14,295 nt of DNA from an uncultured Clostridium sp. (lineage in GTDB: Bacteria; Bacillota_A; Clostridia; Lachnospirales; Lachnospiraceae). This document shows, piece after piece, positions 1 through 7,180 of the stretch. The stretch is from NCBI GenBank assembly GCA_945836785.1, contig CAMAMD010000015.1:1-14295 (forward strand), given 5' to 3'. A program made the position numbers and the translations under genes. The notes beneath the pieces were generated by a model that was not told the origin of the DNA, searched no databases, and saw only the letters and a list, made by a program, of their open reading frames with translations. How positions within the stretch are numbered: position 1 is the stretch's first letter; every line of letters starts with the position of its first letter.

Positions 1-162
1 TCCTTTTGCAGCTCCGGTTGCACTTTGTACTTCCTGAAGTGTCTGAGCACCATTTCTAATAGCATCTTCAATCATTCCATATGATCTATCACCAAAACTT
101 TCAGTTTGTAAAACACAAAAATCCTTCCGAAAGTATTTTACCACATATATAGGTAACTGCAT
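1..162 (-). CDS. 5' part of a small protein, possibly BFD-like [2Fe-2S]-binding (partial)
   Basis: The frame is open from an ATG at 162 to the left window edge (54 codons, no stop), so the C-terminal part is missing. The last 25 visible residues follow the spacing I..AI..GA.T...V...TGA..G. That recalls the helix-turn-helix core of bacterioferritin-associated-ferredoxin (BFD-like) [2Fe-2S] domains, where a CG.C pair would follow next, just outside the window. Only one cysteine (residue 16) is visible, where classical BFD domains have a C.C pair, so the identification is tentative. The start is uncertain: the ATG at 162 has only a weak purine stretch upstream, while an in-frame GTG at 180 sits 4 bases after AAAAGG. 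The gene lies downstream of the nuclease-domain gene on the same strand and in the same frame, with no visible terminator between them, so co-transcription is possible. That something is coded here is likelier than the family call. Confidence 0.45.
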   Translation of the reverse strand, partial: MQLPIYVVKYFRKDFCVLQTESFGDRSYGMIEDAIRNGAQTLQEVQSATGAAKG

Positions 163-213
163 ATTTATTTTATTCTTCACACAACCTTTTGACCACTTTG
201 ACAAACAAGACAG

Positions 214-1020
214 TTAATTCATCCTGATTGATGTATGCGTCATGAAATACTCTTGGATAATCTTTTCCACTCTCTCTATGCTGATTGGTTGTTCTTTCGT
301 TTCAAAAGTCATTATCAGATTCACAAATGGCAAAATCCCATTTTTGCAGTATAGATTTATTTTTTGAAGTGCGTGATTCCTATATTCTTCATTGTCCATC
401 ATCCCAAAATGCTCCCAATAAAAGAAGTCTCCTGATGCAGGATGCCGAATTACAAAATCGGGATATAAGGTTACCCCATCCAATACAAGCTTATCTTCAT
501 AGCGAAACGAAATTTGATTTTTATAAAGTAGCATATCGATAATGGCTTCAGATTTGGATCTTAGCAGCTTTCCCTGTGTCCCCTTTATTATAAGATTTTC
601 CTCATGCTTATGACATATTTCATATTCGGCATTCTGCCAATTCCTCAGTTCTTCATCCAATGGCATAAAATGCTTTTCAAGCAGTTTTCTATATTCAGGA
701 TGAAGCAGTAACTGTTCCGATTTTACTTCCCCTGCCTTCATTTTCTTCAGATATGCCTCACAAGCGGAAAGAGTCCTTTCCAATTCCTTCTTTTTATAGT
801 TATAATACTTTTTTATGGCTAAGGTTTCCGCAAACTCTCTTTTACTTTTTGGCAAGTAAGAAGTCCCATTTTTATCCTTAATCAACCACTTATAACGCTC
901 ATTGTTTTTTGTACAAATCAATTCTTCCTTCGGAAATTTCTTTTCTAAAGAGCTTATACGTTCAAGCTCCTTCATCGTTTCTTCTTTTTTCCTTCTTACA
1001 TCATCGCAATTCATACTCAT
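214..1020 (-). CDS. Hypothetical protein with C-terminal PD-(D/E)XK-like nuclease domain
   Basis: This 268-residue protein has a charged, helical, probably coiled-coil N-terminal two thirds (residues 5-140, rich in K and E). Its C-terminal domain (about 150-260) carries a PD-(D/E)XK-like pattern: a glutamate in SKSEAII (E158), YPDFVI (D188), then YWEHFG (E203), followed by a helix with K220 and Y224. The last element reads E-x-H rather than E-x-K. Similar (Y/W)EH.G variants occur in nuclease-like domains attached to helicases and other Firmicute proteins. No helicase, methylase or HNH partner lies beside it, so the biological role is unknown; a DNA repair or nucleic-acid processing role is only inference. 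The start is the first ATG of MSM, with AGAGG 6 bases upstream; the second ATG (1014) would also fit. The 5' side is the tandem-repeat intergenic region. There is no signal peptide or membrane segment, so it is cytoplasmic. Confidence 0.7.
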   Translation of the reverse strand: MSMNCDDVRRKKEETMKELERISSLEKKFPKEELICTKNNERYKWLIKDKNGTSYLPKSKREFAETLAIKKYYNYKKKELERTLSACEAYLKKMKAGEVKSEQLLLHPEYRKLLEKHFMPLDEELRNWQNAEYEICHKHEENLIIKGTQGKLLRSKSEAIIDMLLYKNQISFRYEDKLVLDGVTLYPDFVIRHPASGDFFYWEHFGMMDNEEYRNHALQKINLYCKNGILPFVNLIMTFETKEQPISIERVEKIIQEYFMTHTSIRMN

Positions 1021-1089
1021 AACCTACCTCTTTTCCTTCTGCGTTTCTTGCTTCCTTACGGGGCTTTTTTCTCATTTTCTTCTCTCTAT

Positions 1090-1123
1090 GCCCCGCCCCC
1101 CGGCTTCCTTGCGGGTTTTTTTT
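1090..1123 (+). terminator. Terminator-like hairpin 1 of the tandem repeat
   Basis: CCCGC (1092-1096) pairs with GCGGG (1111-1115) around a 14-base loop, followed directly by eight T. It has the form of a rho-independent terminator on the plus strand. No plus-strand gene is seen upstream, so its target transcript is unknown. Confidence 0.4.
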
Positions 1124-1142
1124 CTCATTTTCTTCTCTCTAT

Positions 1143-1175
1143 GCCCCACCCTCGGCTTCCTTGCGGGGCTTTTTT
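1143..1175 (+). terminator. Terminator-like hairpin 2 of the tandem repeat
   Basis: GCCCC (1143-1147) pairs with GGGGC (1165-1169); inside it there is one A-C mismatch and then a C-G pair (1149 with 1163). Six T follow at 1170-1175. The same fold as hairpin 1, 52 bases on, with the central mismatch as the only stem change. Confidence 0.4.
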
Positions 1176-1194
1176 CTCATTTTCTTCTCTCCAT

Positions 1195-1227
1195 GCCCCG
1201 CCCCCGGCTTCTTTGCGGGGTTTTTTT
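1195..1227 (+). terminator. Terminator-like hairpin 3 of the tandem repeat
   Basis: CCCCGC (1196-1201) pairs perfectly with GCGGGG (1215-1220), followed by seven T at 1221-1227. It is the closest of the three to the comEC stop codon. Oriented on plus, it would stop transcription running into comEC from the left (antisense), not comEC's own transcript. Confidence 0.42.
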
Positions 1228-1240
1228 CATTTTCCTTCTT

Positions 1241-1268
1241 TTTATCCATCCTATATTTCCTAGGTCAA
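1241..1268 (-). promoter_or_regulatory. Possible promoter of the nuclease-domain gene
   Basis: On minus, TTGACC (1268-1263) and GATAAA (1246-1241) are separated by 16 bases, a 5/6 and 4/6 match to sigma-A boxes. It lies just after the comEC stop codon. If used, the three repeat hairpins would be in the 5' untranslated leader of the gene at 1020. A short AT-rich motif like this can occur by chance. Confidence 0.25.
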
Positions 1269-1282
1269 AACTACTTATTATC

Positions 1283-3727
1283 TTATCTGCCATATACCAA
1301 AATCTCCGCTCTATTTCTTTTTACTCTGACTTTAATCGCTCCGCATTCATCTGTACGGTAAACTTCTGTACCATGTTCCTCCAGTCGTTTCAAAACCTCT
1401 GCATGCGGATGTCCGTAGCTGTTATTCGCTCCGCAGGATATTACAACCACATCCGTCATGTCGTACAATGCCTCCAGATAAGAATATTTTGAACCGTGAT
1501 GCGGTATTTTCACCACATCATACCATCTCTGTGTACCGTCCATTTCCTCCTCAAGCATATAACGCAAAGCCTCCGTTCCCATATCTCCCGTAAATAACAT
1601 ACAAAATTTCCCGGATTGATATTCCAATGCGAGAGAAGCCTCGTTTTTATCTTCTGCCACAAATGCACCATCCGGATGCAGACAGCGAATCAGAAAACAC
1701 TCCTCGTCTGTCACATAGTCTCCCATATCCATATAACATATCTGAATCCCCTGACCTTCTGCCAGGTCAATCAGCTCTCGCATCTTTTCATCCTGCATGG
1801 CATTGGCAGAAACAACCAGGTTTTTAAGCTGCACACCGGACAGTTCACCAGCCTTAAGGATTTCCAGCAATCCACTGATATGATCGGTGTCAGCATGACT
1901 CACAAACCAGTAATCTACCCTTGCCATAGCAAGTGACTGCAGTGCCGGAAGAAGCACATACTCCCCCAGCCTGTCCTGCGTAGCCGACCCTCCGTCAATC
2001 ACAAGATTCGTCCCTGTCTCCGTGCGAATCAGAATCCCGTCTCCCTGACCCACATCCAAAAAGGTCACCTGTTCACACAAGCTATACCGGTAAAGCTTAT
2101 ACAGACCTGCACCTGCAAACCCGCCAATACAACAAAGACAAATCACCACACCTTTGCACCAGTTTTTCCTGTCATACCAGACATGCCTTTTTCGATACAA
2201 CCACTCCCGCATCTTCCTCTGTGGTTTTTCCGTAGTAAGATACACCAGCAGGAAGAACAGGATGAAATACAAGATAATCAGCCAGACTTCCGGCTTCCCC
2301 ACTGTAATACTGTGCCCCGGTAACCGCACCGTATGTTCACACAACCAGGTATAAAACCGCAAAATATATTCCCCCAGCATGCATATCATACGACCACATA
2401 CCGGATTGACACAACCGATTACAAGGCTAAACACACCGCATAAGAGCACAGGTGTAAGAAGTGGAATGACAATCAGATTTACAATCACAGAATAAACAGG
2501 AATCACATAATAAATCCAGGCAATTACCGGTGCCATCACAATCTGCAGACTCACTGACATAATCACAGACGAAAAAAGCACATAACAAAATCTTTTTTTC
2601 TTCCTCATGCGTATGATACTTTTTATTTTCTTAAGCCTTTTTAATACATATTGTCCGAAAGCCACGCCAAACATTGCGGCAAAGCTAAGCAGCATACCTC
2701 CGTCAAGCAATCTGTAAGGTTCTCCAATCAGCATAACCAGTAGTGCCACCGCTGTCCCAGTCAACAAATCGGCACCTCTGCCAAGACATACACCTCCCAG
2801 CACAATAACCATCATCACCACCGCACGAATCGTCGCAAATCCCCATCCCGTAAGCTCCCCATAAAATAAAATCCACAAAACAGATAACCCTGCTGTCCAT
2901 GATAACCGCATGCCGGTTCTGCGCAACAACCGAAATACCCCCAACCCCAACAGAGAAACATGTAAACCGGATATGGCCAATATATGCGAAATTCCCGCCA
3001 TCTGATATAATTTACGAAGTTCGGCATCTATATTTTTTCTGTTTCCTAACAACATCCCTGCATATATATCTGCAACATCACGATTCATCAGAAGATATAG
3101 CTTTTCGGTCAGATATGTACGAAGCTGATATATTGTATTTTTCCACCTGAGATACAAAGATTGCAGTGTGAATTTTCTTTCTGCCACGGACGAATCCAAC
3201 ACATGGCATTTCGGATTATAAACAAAACCGTCAACACCCCTTGACCATGCATAACTCTGCATGTCAAATCCGCCCGGATTACTCGGAGCAGCAGGTTCAC
3301 ACAAAATTCCCGCCACCCTGACAAAATCCCCTATCTGCATATTTTCGGATACGCCATATACAAGCAGTTGAATCTTACATTCTCCATCATCAATACGCAA
3401 CACCATATTTCTGCTTCCCTTGTCTGCCTGCAAATTATACACATATCCCTGCACGCACACCCGACTCTCGCCTGCTTTGCCCTCTGTCACATTCATATAT
3501 TCCATGACATCAACCGGCGGTCTTGCCACAACATTTACAAGTCCGCAAACCATACACAGCACATAAAACAACATATAAATGGCAAGTTTTTTCCGTTTTA
3601 CAACACGAATGACAGCACAAATAAGCATAGCTGTCACTATGCTTATCTGTAATATTCTGCTGAGGTACAAGCCTTCCACCTCTCCAAGTGCAAATGCCGT
3701 TACCGCCCAGAATAATGGTCTTTTCAA
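1283..3727 (-). CDS. comEC: ComEC/Rec2-type DNA internalization protein
   Basis: ComEC forms the membrane channel that carries single-stranded DNA into the cell during natural transformation. This 814-residue protein has the full three-part layout: N-terminal membrane helices plus an OB-fold/DUF4131-type region (about 1-175), the polytopic Competence domain (about 215-495, with the typical GISHILAISGLHVSLLG segment at 246-262), and a C-terminal metallo-beta-lactamase-like domain (about 553-790). In the last domain DVGQGD (558-563), HADTDH (611-616), FTGD (712-715), HHG (743-745) and GHPH (772-775) are visible, so the presumed nuclease metal site looks intact. Length is normal for the family. 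The start is TTG at 3727, chosen because AGGAG lies 8 bases upstream and no ATG with comparable support exists. It follows the gerM-like gene by 17 bases on the same strand, so it is translated from a shared message. The non-ATG start suggests low expression. Confidence 0.95.
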   Translation of the reverse strand: MKRPLFWAVTAFALGEVEGLYLSRILQISIVTAMLICAVIRVVKRKKLAIYMLFYVLCMVCGLVNVVARPPVDVMEYMNVTEGKAGESRVCVQGYVYNLQADKGSRNMVLRIDDGECKIQLLVYGVSENMQIGDFVRVAGILCEPAAPSNPGGFDMQSYAWSRGVDGFVYNPKCHVLDSSVAERKFTLQSLYLRWKNTIYQLRTYLTEKLYLLMNRDVADIYAGMLLGNRKNIDAELRKLYQMAGISHILAISGLHVSLLGLGVFRLLRRTGMRLSWTAGLSVLWILFYGELTGWGFATIRAVVMMVIVLGGVCLGRGADLLTGTAVALLVMLIGEPYRLLDGGMLLSFAAMFGVAFGQYVLKRLKKIKSIIRMRKKKRFCYVLFSSVIMSVSLQIVMAPVIAWIYYVIPVYSVIVNLIVIPLLTPVLLCGVFSLVIGCVNPVCGRMICMLGEYILRFYTWLCEHTVRLPGHSITVGKPEVWLIILYFILFFLLVYLTTEKPQRKMREWLYRKRHVWYDRKNWCKGVVICLCCIGGFAGAGLYKLYRYSLCEQVTFLDVGQGDGILIRTETGTNLVIDGGSATQDRLGEYVLLPALQSLAMARVDYWFVSHADTDHISGLLEILKAGELSGVQLKNLVVSANAMQDEKMRELIDLAEGQGIQICYMDMGDYVTDEECFLIRCLHPDGAFVAEDKNEASLALEYQSGKFCMLFTGDMGTEALRYMLEEEMDGTQRWYDVVKIPHHGSKYSYLEALYDMTDVVVISCGANNSYGHPHAEVLKRLEEHGTEVYRTDECGAIKVRVKRNRAEILVYGR

Positions 3728-3744
3728 TTATACTTCTCCTGAAT

Positions 3745-4620
3745 TTATTCTAAGATACTATCGTTGAACTGCAAGGGTTCATCCACACCGGACACACCCC
3801 GATACAAATGAATGATTTCACCCTCAACCAGAAGTTGAACTTTATCCACATCAGGCAGGCTTACTATAGAATTCACAAGTCCATATAGTGCAGTCTCACC
3901 TTTCACACCGGATACGCTTCCCATAAACTGCCGATTGAGGTCAAGATAACAGATTCCGGAGCTGAATCCCACCGAATTTACAACTGTTTTCTGGGGCAGG
4001 CAACCTCTGGATACCAGAAGCTGTACAATTTTTTCTTCCATAGATACATTTGCCTCATCCACGACACTGACCTCAGTAGAAACCAGTCCATCACCTGTTT
4101 TATTGGCATAGTACAACGTAATTTTTCTTTCGTTCATACCTGCTTCATCATACTCATAAAAATAAAAAGAATCCCTCATATACAGATTTTCACGAATTGT
4201 TTTACCCTCGCTGTTCAGAATTTTTATTGTGATATTGTTAATCTCGTCTATCTGAAACAGAGTCTGGCATATGGACGCATCCGTGAGAATCATTTCTTCC
4301 TGTGTCATCTCCCCGTCTGCTGCAAATTCCAGAGACAAATTGTTATCCACATCCAGCATATAGGTATGATATACCAACTTCTGGTCTATATTCTGCATCA
4401 ATTCCGTCATTACTTCCTCCACGGAGGAAGATACGGAATCCGGTAGTTTAATCTGATACTGCTCCTCAGCAGTCAGCACCTCTTTTTCACCCGGATAATA
4501 AATATTTACCAGACTTTCGTTTGAACCTGACGAAACCTGCACCTGCTTCTGATTATCCCCACAGGCTGTACACAAAATCATGATACAAATTGCAAGAATT
4601 ATACCTGTACTCCGTTTCAT
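3745..4620 (-). CDS. GerM-domain lipoprotein
   Basis: This 291-residue protein begins with a short lipoprotein signal: KRS, a hydrophobic stretch, then LCTAC with the lipidated cysteine at position 20, followed by a Ser/Gln/Asn-rich linker. Two GerM-like repeats follow (about 37-145 and 165-280). The second has the typical end, GVKGETALYGLVNSIVSLP then a strand and LYRG. GerM domains are known from a spore germination/sporulation lipoprotein of Bacillus, and also occur in lipoproteins of non-sporulation context. Its exact role here is unknown; by position it may be an extracytoplasmic partner of the sensor kinase encoded just upstream. Its ATG overlaps the kinase stop by four bases (ATGA), which implies translational coupling, and comEC follows after 17 bases. 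It is on the outer face of the cytoplasmic membrane. Confidence 0.85.
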   Translation of the reverse strand: MKRSTGIILAICIMILCTACGDNQKQVQVSSGSNESLVNIYYPGEKEVLTAEEQYQIKLPDSVSSSVEEVMTELMQNIDQKLVYHTYMLDVDNNLSLEFAADGEMTQEEMILTDASICQTLFQIDEINNITIKILNSEGKTIRENLYMRDSFYFYEYDEAGMNERKITLYYANKTGDGLVSTEVSVVDEANVSMEEKIVQLLVSRGCLPQKTVVNSVGFSSGICYLDLNRQFMGSVSGVKGETALYGLVNSIVSLPDVDKVQLLVEGEIIHLYRGVSGVDEPLQFNDSILE

Positions 4621-6119
4621 TTTGTTTCCTCCACATACTTGATTGGTATCTTTATTGTGAAAGTCGTACCCTCTCCATACTCGCTGTACAGCTTGATGGT
4701 TCCTCTGTGCATCAAAATAACATTCTTTGTAATCGCAAGTCCAAGTCCTGTTCCTCCTGTGTCACGGCTTCTTGCCTTGTCCACCCTATAAAATCTCTCA
4801 AACACCTGATCCTTGCAATCCTCCGGTATACCAACTCCCGAATCCGCCACCTTAATGTGCACATTTTTGTGGTCTGCATTCAGCGTCACCTTAACCCAGC
4901 CATTATCAACATTGTACTTGACCGCATTTTCAATAATATTGGTCAATGCCAGACTGAGTTTTACCTCATCCACCTCAGCAATTACCTCCCTGTAATTTTC
5001 ATAGGTAATTTCTATATTCCGGCTTGCCGCTATCGGCGACACGCGTTTTAAAATAACCTCCAGAAGTGCATTGATATCTACCTCTTCAATATTCATTTCC
5101 GCCGACTTCTTATCCATTTTAACCAGCGTAAGCAAATCTGTAATGATCTTACTTTCCCTGTCAATTTCCTCCACTATGTCCGTCATAAACTCTTTATACA
5201 TATCCAAATCGGCATCCGCATTCTGAATCAGCGAGTCTGCCAGCACCTTCATGGATGTAATCGGCGTTTTCAGTTCATGTGACACATTTGACACAAATTC
5301 CTGTCTGGTAGAATCAAGTACCATCAGTCTTCCAATCGTATCATTATAGTTTTTCGTCAATGTCCTGAATTCCTTAAATCCCTGCTCCGGAAGCTTCTCG
5401 TCCAGATGCCCGTCTTTTGTTGCCTCCATCTGACGGTTGATTCGTATGATTCCCCGCACACTGAACTTACCAATCAGATATGCAAAAACAACACTGAACA
5501 ACATAATCAGCACACTGACCAGAATATTCTTATTTTTGACACTGCGGCTAATCTGATTGATATATTTTGTGGATGCATTGACAATCATGACGCCGCGAAT
5601 ACCTTCCCCGTCCACGACAGGATACATACATTGGATAAACCCGTCGTATTCCTCTACAGACGATGATCTCTCCCCCGTCATAACTTCAATCACCGTCCGA
5701 TTGATGATATATCCTCTCGTATCACTTCCGAATGTATCTTTGATGATTCTGTAATCATCATCTACAATCATCACACGACCGTAAAAATGATTTGCTATGT
5801 TATCAATCATCAGATTCAAATCTATCGAAGAATCAATCTCAAAATCATTTTCTATCAAATTCCCGGATAACACTTTACATTCTGTGCTGATATTCTGCAT
5901 CAGGCTTTCCATATATCGCTCATAATGAAGCTTGGAAGACAAGTACGAATACACAATCAAAATCGTACCACTCAGCAATATCACTAATATGGTCACAAAT
6001 GCCCGAAGGCTCATCTGTAATCCTCTTATCCTTTTTAACCTCTTCTCTTTCACACCTGAAATCTCCATTTCCGTATCATAAACTTTACTCATCATATCAC
6101 ACCAAAAACTATGGTTCAA
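4617..6119 (-). CDS. Membrane sensor histidine kinase (HAMP-HisKA-HATPase)
   Basis: Sensor kinase of a two-component system, up to 500 residues. One transmembrane helix at about 39-60, an extracytoplasmic domain of about 138 residues (61-198, size and pattern suggest a Cache/PAS-like fold), a second helix at about 199-220, HAMP (about 220-265), HisKA with the H-box VSHELKTP (phosphorylated H281), then HATPase with N-box N394/N398, D426SGVGIP and GGTGLGLAI (455-463). All catalytic boxes are present. It resembles WalK/PhoR-type kinases but has no cytoplasmic PAS between HAMP and HisKA. The longest frame starts with TTG at 6119 behind a poor ribosome site; ATG at 6095 or 6092 is the likelier start, though its site (GGTG) is also weak. 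The probable partner is the response regulator at 7181-7867, separated from it by the inverted add gene. gerM and comEC follow downstream. Confidence 0.92.
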   Translation of the reverse strand: MNHSFWCDMMSKVYDTEMEISGVKEKRLKRIRGLQMSLRAFVTILVILLSGTILIVYSYLSSKLHYERYMESLMQNISTECKVLSGNLIENDFEIDSSIDLNLMIDNIANHFYGRVMIVDDDYRIIKDTFGSDTRGYIINRTVIEVMTGERSSSVEEYDGFIQCMYPVVDGEGIRGVMIVNASTKYINQISRSVKNKNILVSVLIMLFSVVFAYLIGKFSVRGIIRINRQMEATKDGHLDEKLPEQGFKEFRTLTKNYNDTIGRLMVLDSTRQEFVSNVSHELKTPITSMKVLADSLIQNADADLDMYKEFMTDIVEEIDRESKIITDLLTLVKMDKKSAEMNIEEVDINALLEVILKRVSPIAASRNIEITYENYREVIAEVDEVKLSLALTNIIENAVKYNVDNGWVKVTLNADHKNVHIKVADSGVGIPEDCKDQVFERFYRVDKARSRDTGGTGLGLAITKNVILMHRGTIKLYSEYGEGTTFTIKIPIKYVEETK

Positions 6120-6124
6120 GTCAC

Positions 6125-6153
6125 TTGTTTAATCCCGTTTCAATTGATATAAT
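6125..6153 (+). promoter_or_regulatory. Promoter of add (extended -10)
   Basis: A perfect TATAAT (6148-6153) is preceded by TGA, giving an extended -10, and by TTGTTT (6125-6130) at exactly 17 bases. The predicted start is near 6160, about 30 bases before the add start codon. This shows that add can be transcribed independently of its minus-strand neighbours. The histidine kinase start lies just left of it, so a divergent kinase promoter would overlap this site. Confidence 0.6.
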
Positions 6154-6189
6154 ATTAAATGTCTAAAAGCTTCAAAGGAGGAATGGAAT

Positions 6190-7179
6190 TTGAAGGATTG
6201 CAGCACAAATTTAATTCAATCAATGCCAAAAATTGATCTGCACTGCCATATTGACGGTTCTTTTTCAGTTGATTTTGTAAAGCACACATTGAAAATACCA
6301 GAAGATACCACTGCACTTAAATCCCGGTTACAGGCACCGCCCAGCTGTGATAGCCTTGCAAAATATCTGACATGCTTTGACCTGCCGATTCAGTGCATGC
6401 AGACATCGGAAAATATCACCGCCGGTATACTGAATATTCTGAAAAATTGTGCCAAAGAACAGGTAAAATATATCGAACTACGTTTTGCCCCGACCTGTAG
6501 TGTGAATGAGCGGATGCGTTACGCCGACGTATATGAGGCAGCAATTCGCGGCTGCAGACTCGGAGAAGAAACATATGGTATTTATTCAAACCTCATCATA
6601 TGTGCCATGCGACACCATGCACTTGCCGACAATCTTGCCATGTTGCATGCCGCCATGGATTATCTCGGACATGGTATCTGTGCACTTGATCTCGCAGGAG
6701 ATGAAAAGGCACATGGAAATCATGAATTTTCTGAACTATTCGCCGAGGCACGCCGTCTTGGTATGCCATTTACTATCCACGCAGGTGAATGCGGAAGTTC
6801 CGAAAATGTCCGTCTTGCATTAGAATACGGTGCCCGTCGTGTAGGACATGGAATTGCTCTGATTCATGACAAGAATCTCATGGAAGAATGTAAGAAAAAG
6901 CGTCTCGGTCTGGAACTGTGTCCAACTTCAAATTATCAGACCCACGCTGTTGCACCGGATGAAAAATATCCGCTTCGCACATTTTTAGATTATGGTCTTG
7001 CTGCCACAGTCAACACAGACAACAGGACTGTAAGCAACACTACTTTAACAGAAGAATACAATCTGATATGCAGCCGACATGATATCAGAGAAGAAGATCT
7101 CATCACGATGTACAAAAACAGTGTAGAAATCTCCTTTGCAGATGATACCATCAAAGACCGGCTGATTAAATTAATATAA
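6190..7179 (+). CDS. add: Adenosine deaminase
   Basis: Converts adenosine (and usually deoxyadenosine) to inosine with release of ammonia, in cytoplasmic purine salvage. At 329 residues it is of normal size for bacterial enzymes. Metal and catalytic residues are all in place: LHCHIDGS (zinc ligands H18 and H20), HAGE (H197 and catalytic E200), GHGI (H220), and NTDNRTVSN with zinc ligand D277. The N after this D replaces the second aspartate of the NTDDP motif seen in mammalian ADA; this NTDN form is common in Firmicute and actinobacterial ADA. The start is TTG at 6190 because AAGGAGG lies 8 bases upstream; ATG at 6223 (MPKIDLHCH) is a possible internal start but lacks such a site. It is the only plus-strand gene in the window. 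It sits between a response regulator and a kinase gene, and its stop is 1 base from the regulator stop. Confidence 0.93.
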   Translation: MKDCSTNLIQSMPKIDLHCHIDGSFSVDFVKHTLKIPEDTTALKSRLQAPPSCDSLAKYLTCFDLPIQCMQTSENITAGILNILKNCAKEQVKYIELRFAPTCSVNERMRYADVYEAAIRGCRLGEETYGIYSNLIICAMRHHALADNLAMLHAAMDYLGHGICALDLAGDEKAHGNHEFSELFAEARRLGMPFTIHAGECGSSENVRLALEYGARRVGHGIALIHDKNLMEECKKKRLGLELCPTSNYQTHAVAPDEKYPLRTFLDYGLAATVNTDNRTVSNTTLTEEYNLICSRHDIREEDLITMYKNSVEISFADDTIKDRLIKLI

Positions 7180-7180
7180 T

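Larger units (their letters stand above)
1050..1245. repeat. Tandem repeat, 52-53 bp unit, about 3.8 copies
   Basis: Copies start at 1050, 1103, 1155 and 1207 (periods 53, 52, 52); the fourth is degenerate and fades at about 1245. Each unit on plus reads: GCTTCCTTGCGGGGC, a run of 6-8 T, a CTCATTTTCTTCTCTC block, then ATGCCCCGC and a C-rich stretch. The GCCCCGC at the end of one unit is the inverted repeat of GCGGGGC at the start of the next, so every junction forms a GC-rich hairpin followed by a T run on plus. The units differ by single substitutions and by C- and T-run lengths, as expected from replication slippage. The minus strand is almost pure purine between hairpins. Because periods are not multiples of three and shift between copies, the repeat does not keep a reading frame. 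This repeat fills most of the 262 bases between comEC and the nuclease-domain gene. Confidence 0.92.

Noticed and set aside
1050..1245. CRISPR array
   Set aside because: The units are directly tandem with no unique spacers, and no cas genes are present.
902..1492. Plus-strand open frames of 60-196 codons over the tandem repeat, with repeated hydrophobic phrases (SHFLLSMP)
   Set aside because: They arise from reading the 52-53 bp repeat; the period breaks the frame between copies, there is no ribosome site, and they run antisense into comEC and the nuclease-domain gene.
6190..7179. add as part of a mobile insertion
   Set aside because: No flanking inverted or direct repeats, transposase or integrase are visible; the opposite orientation alone is not enough.
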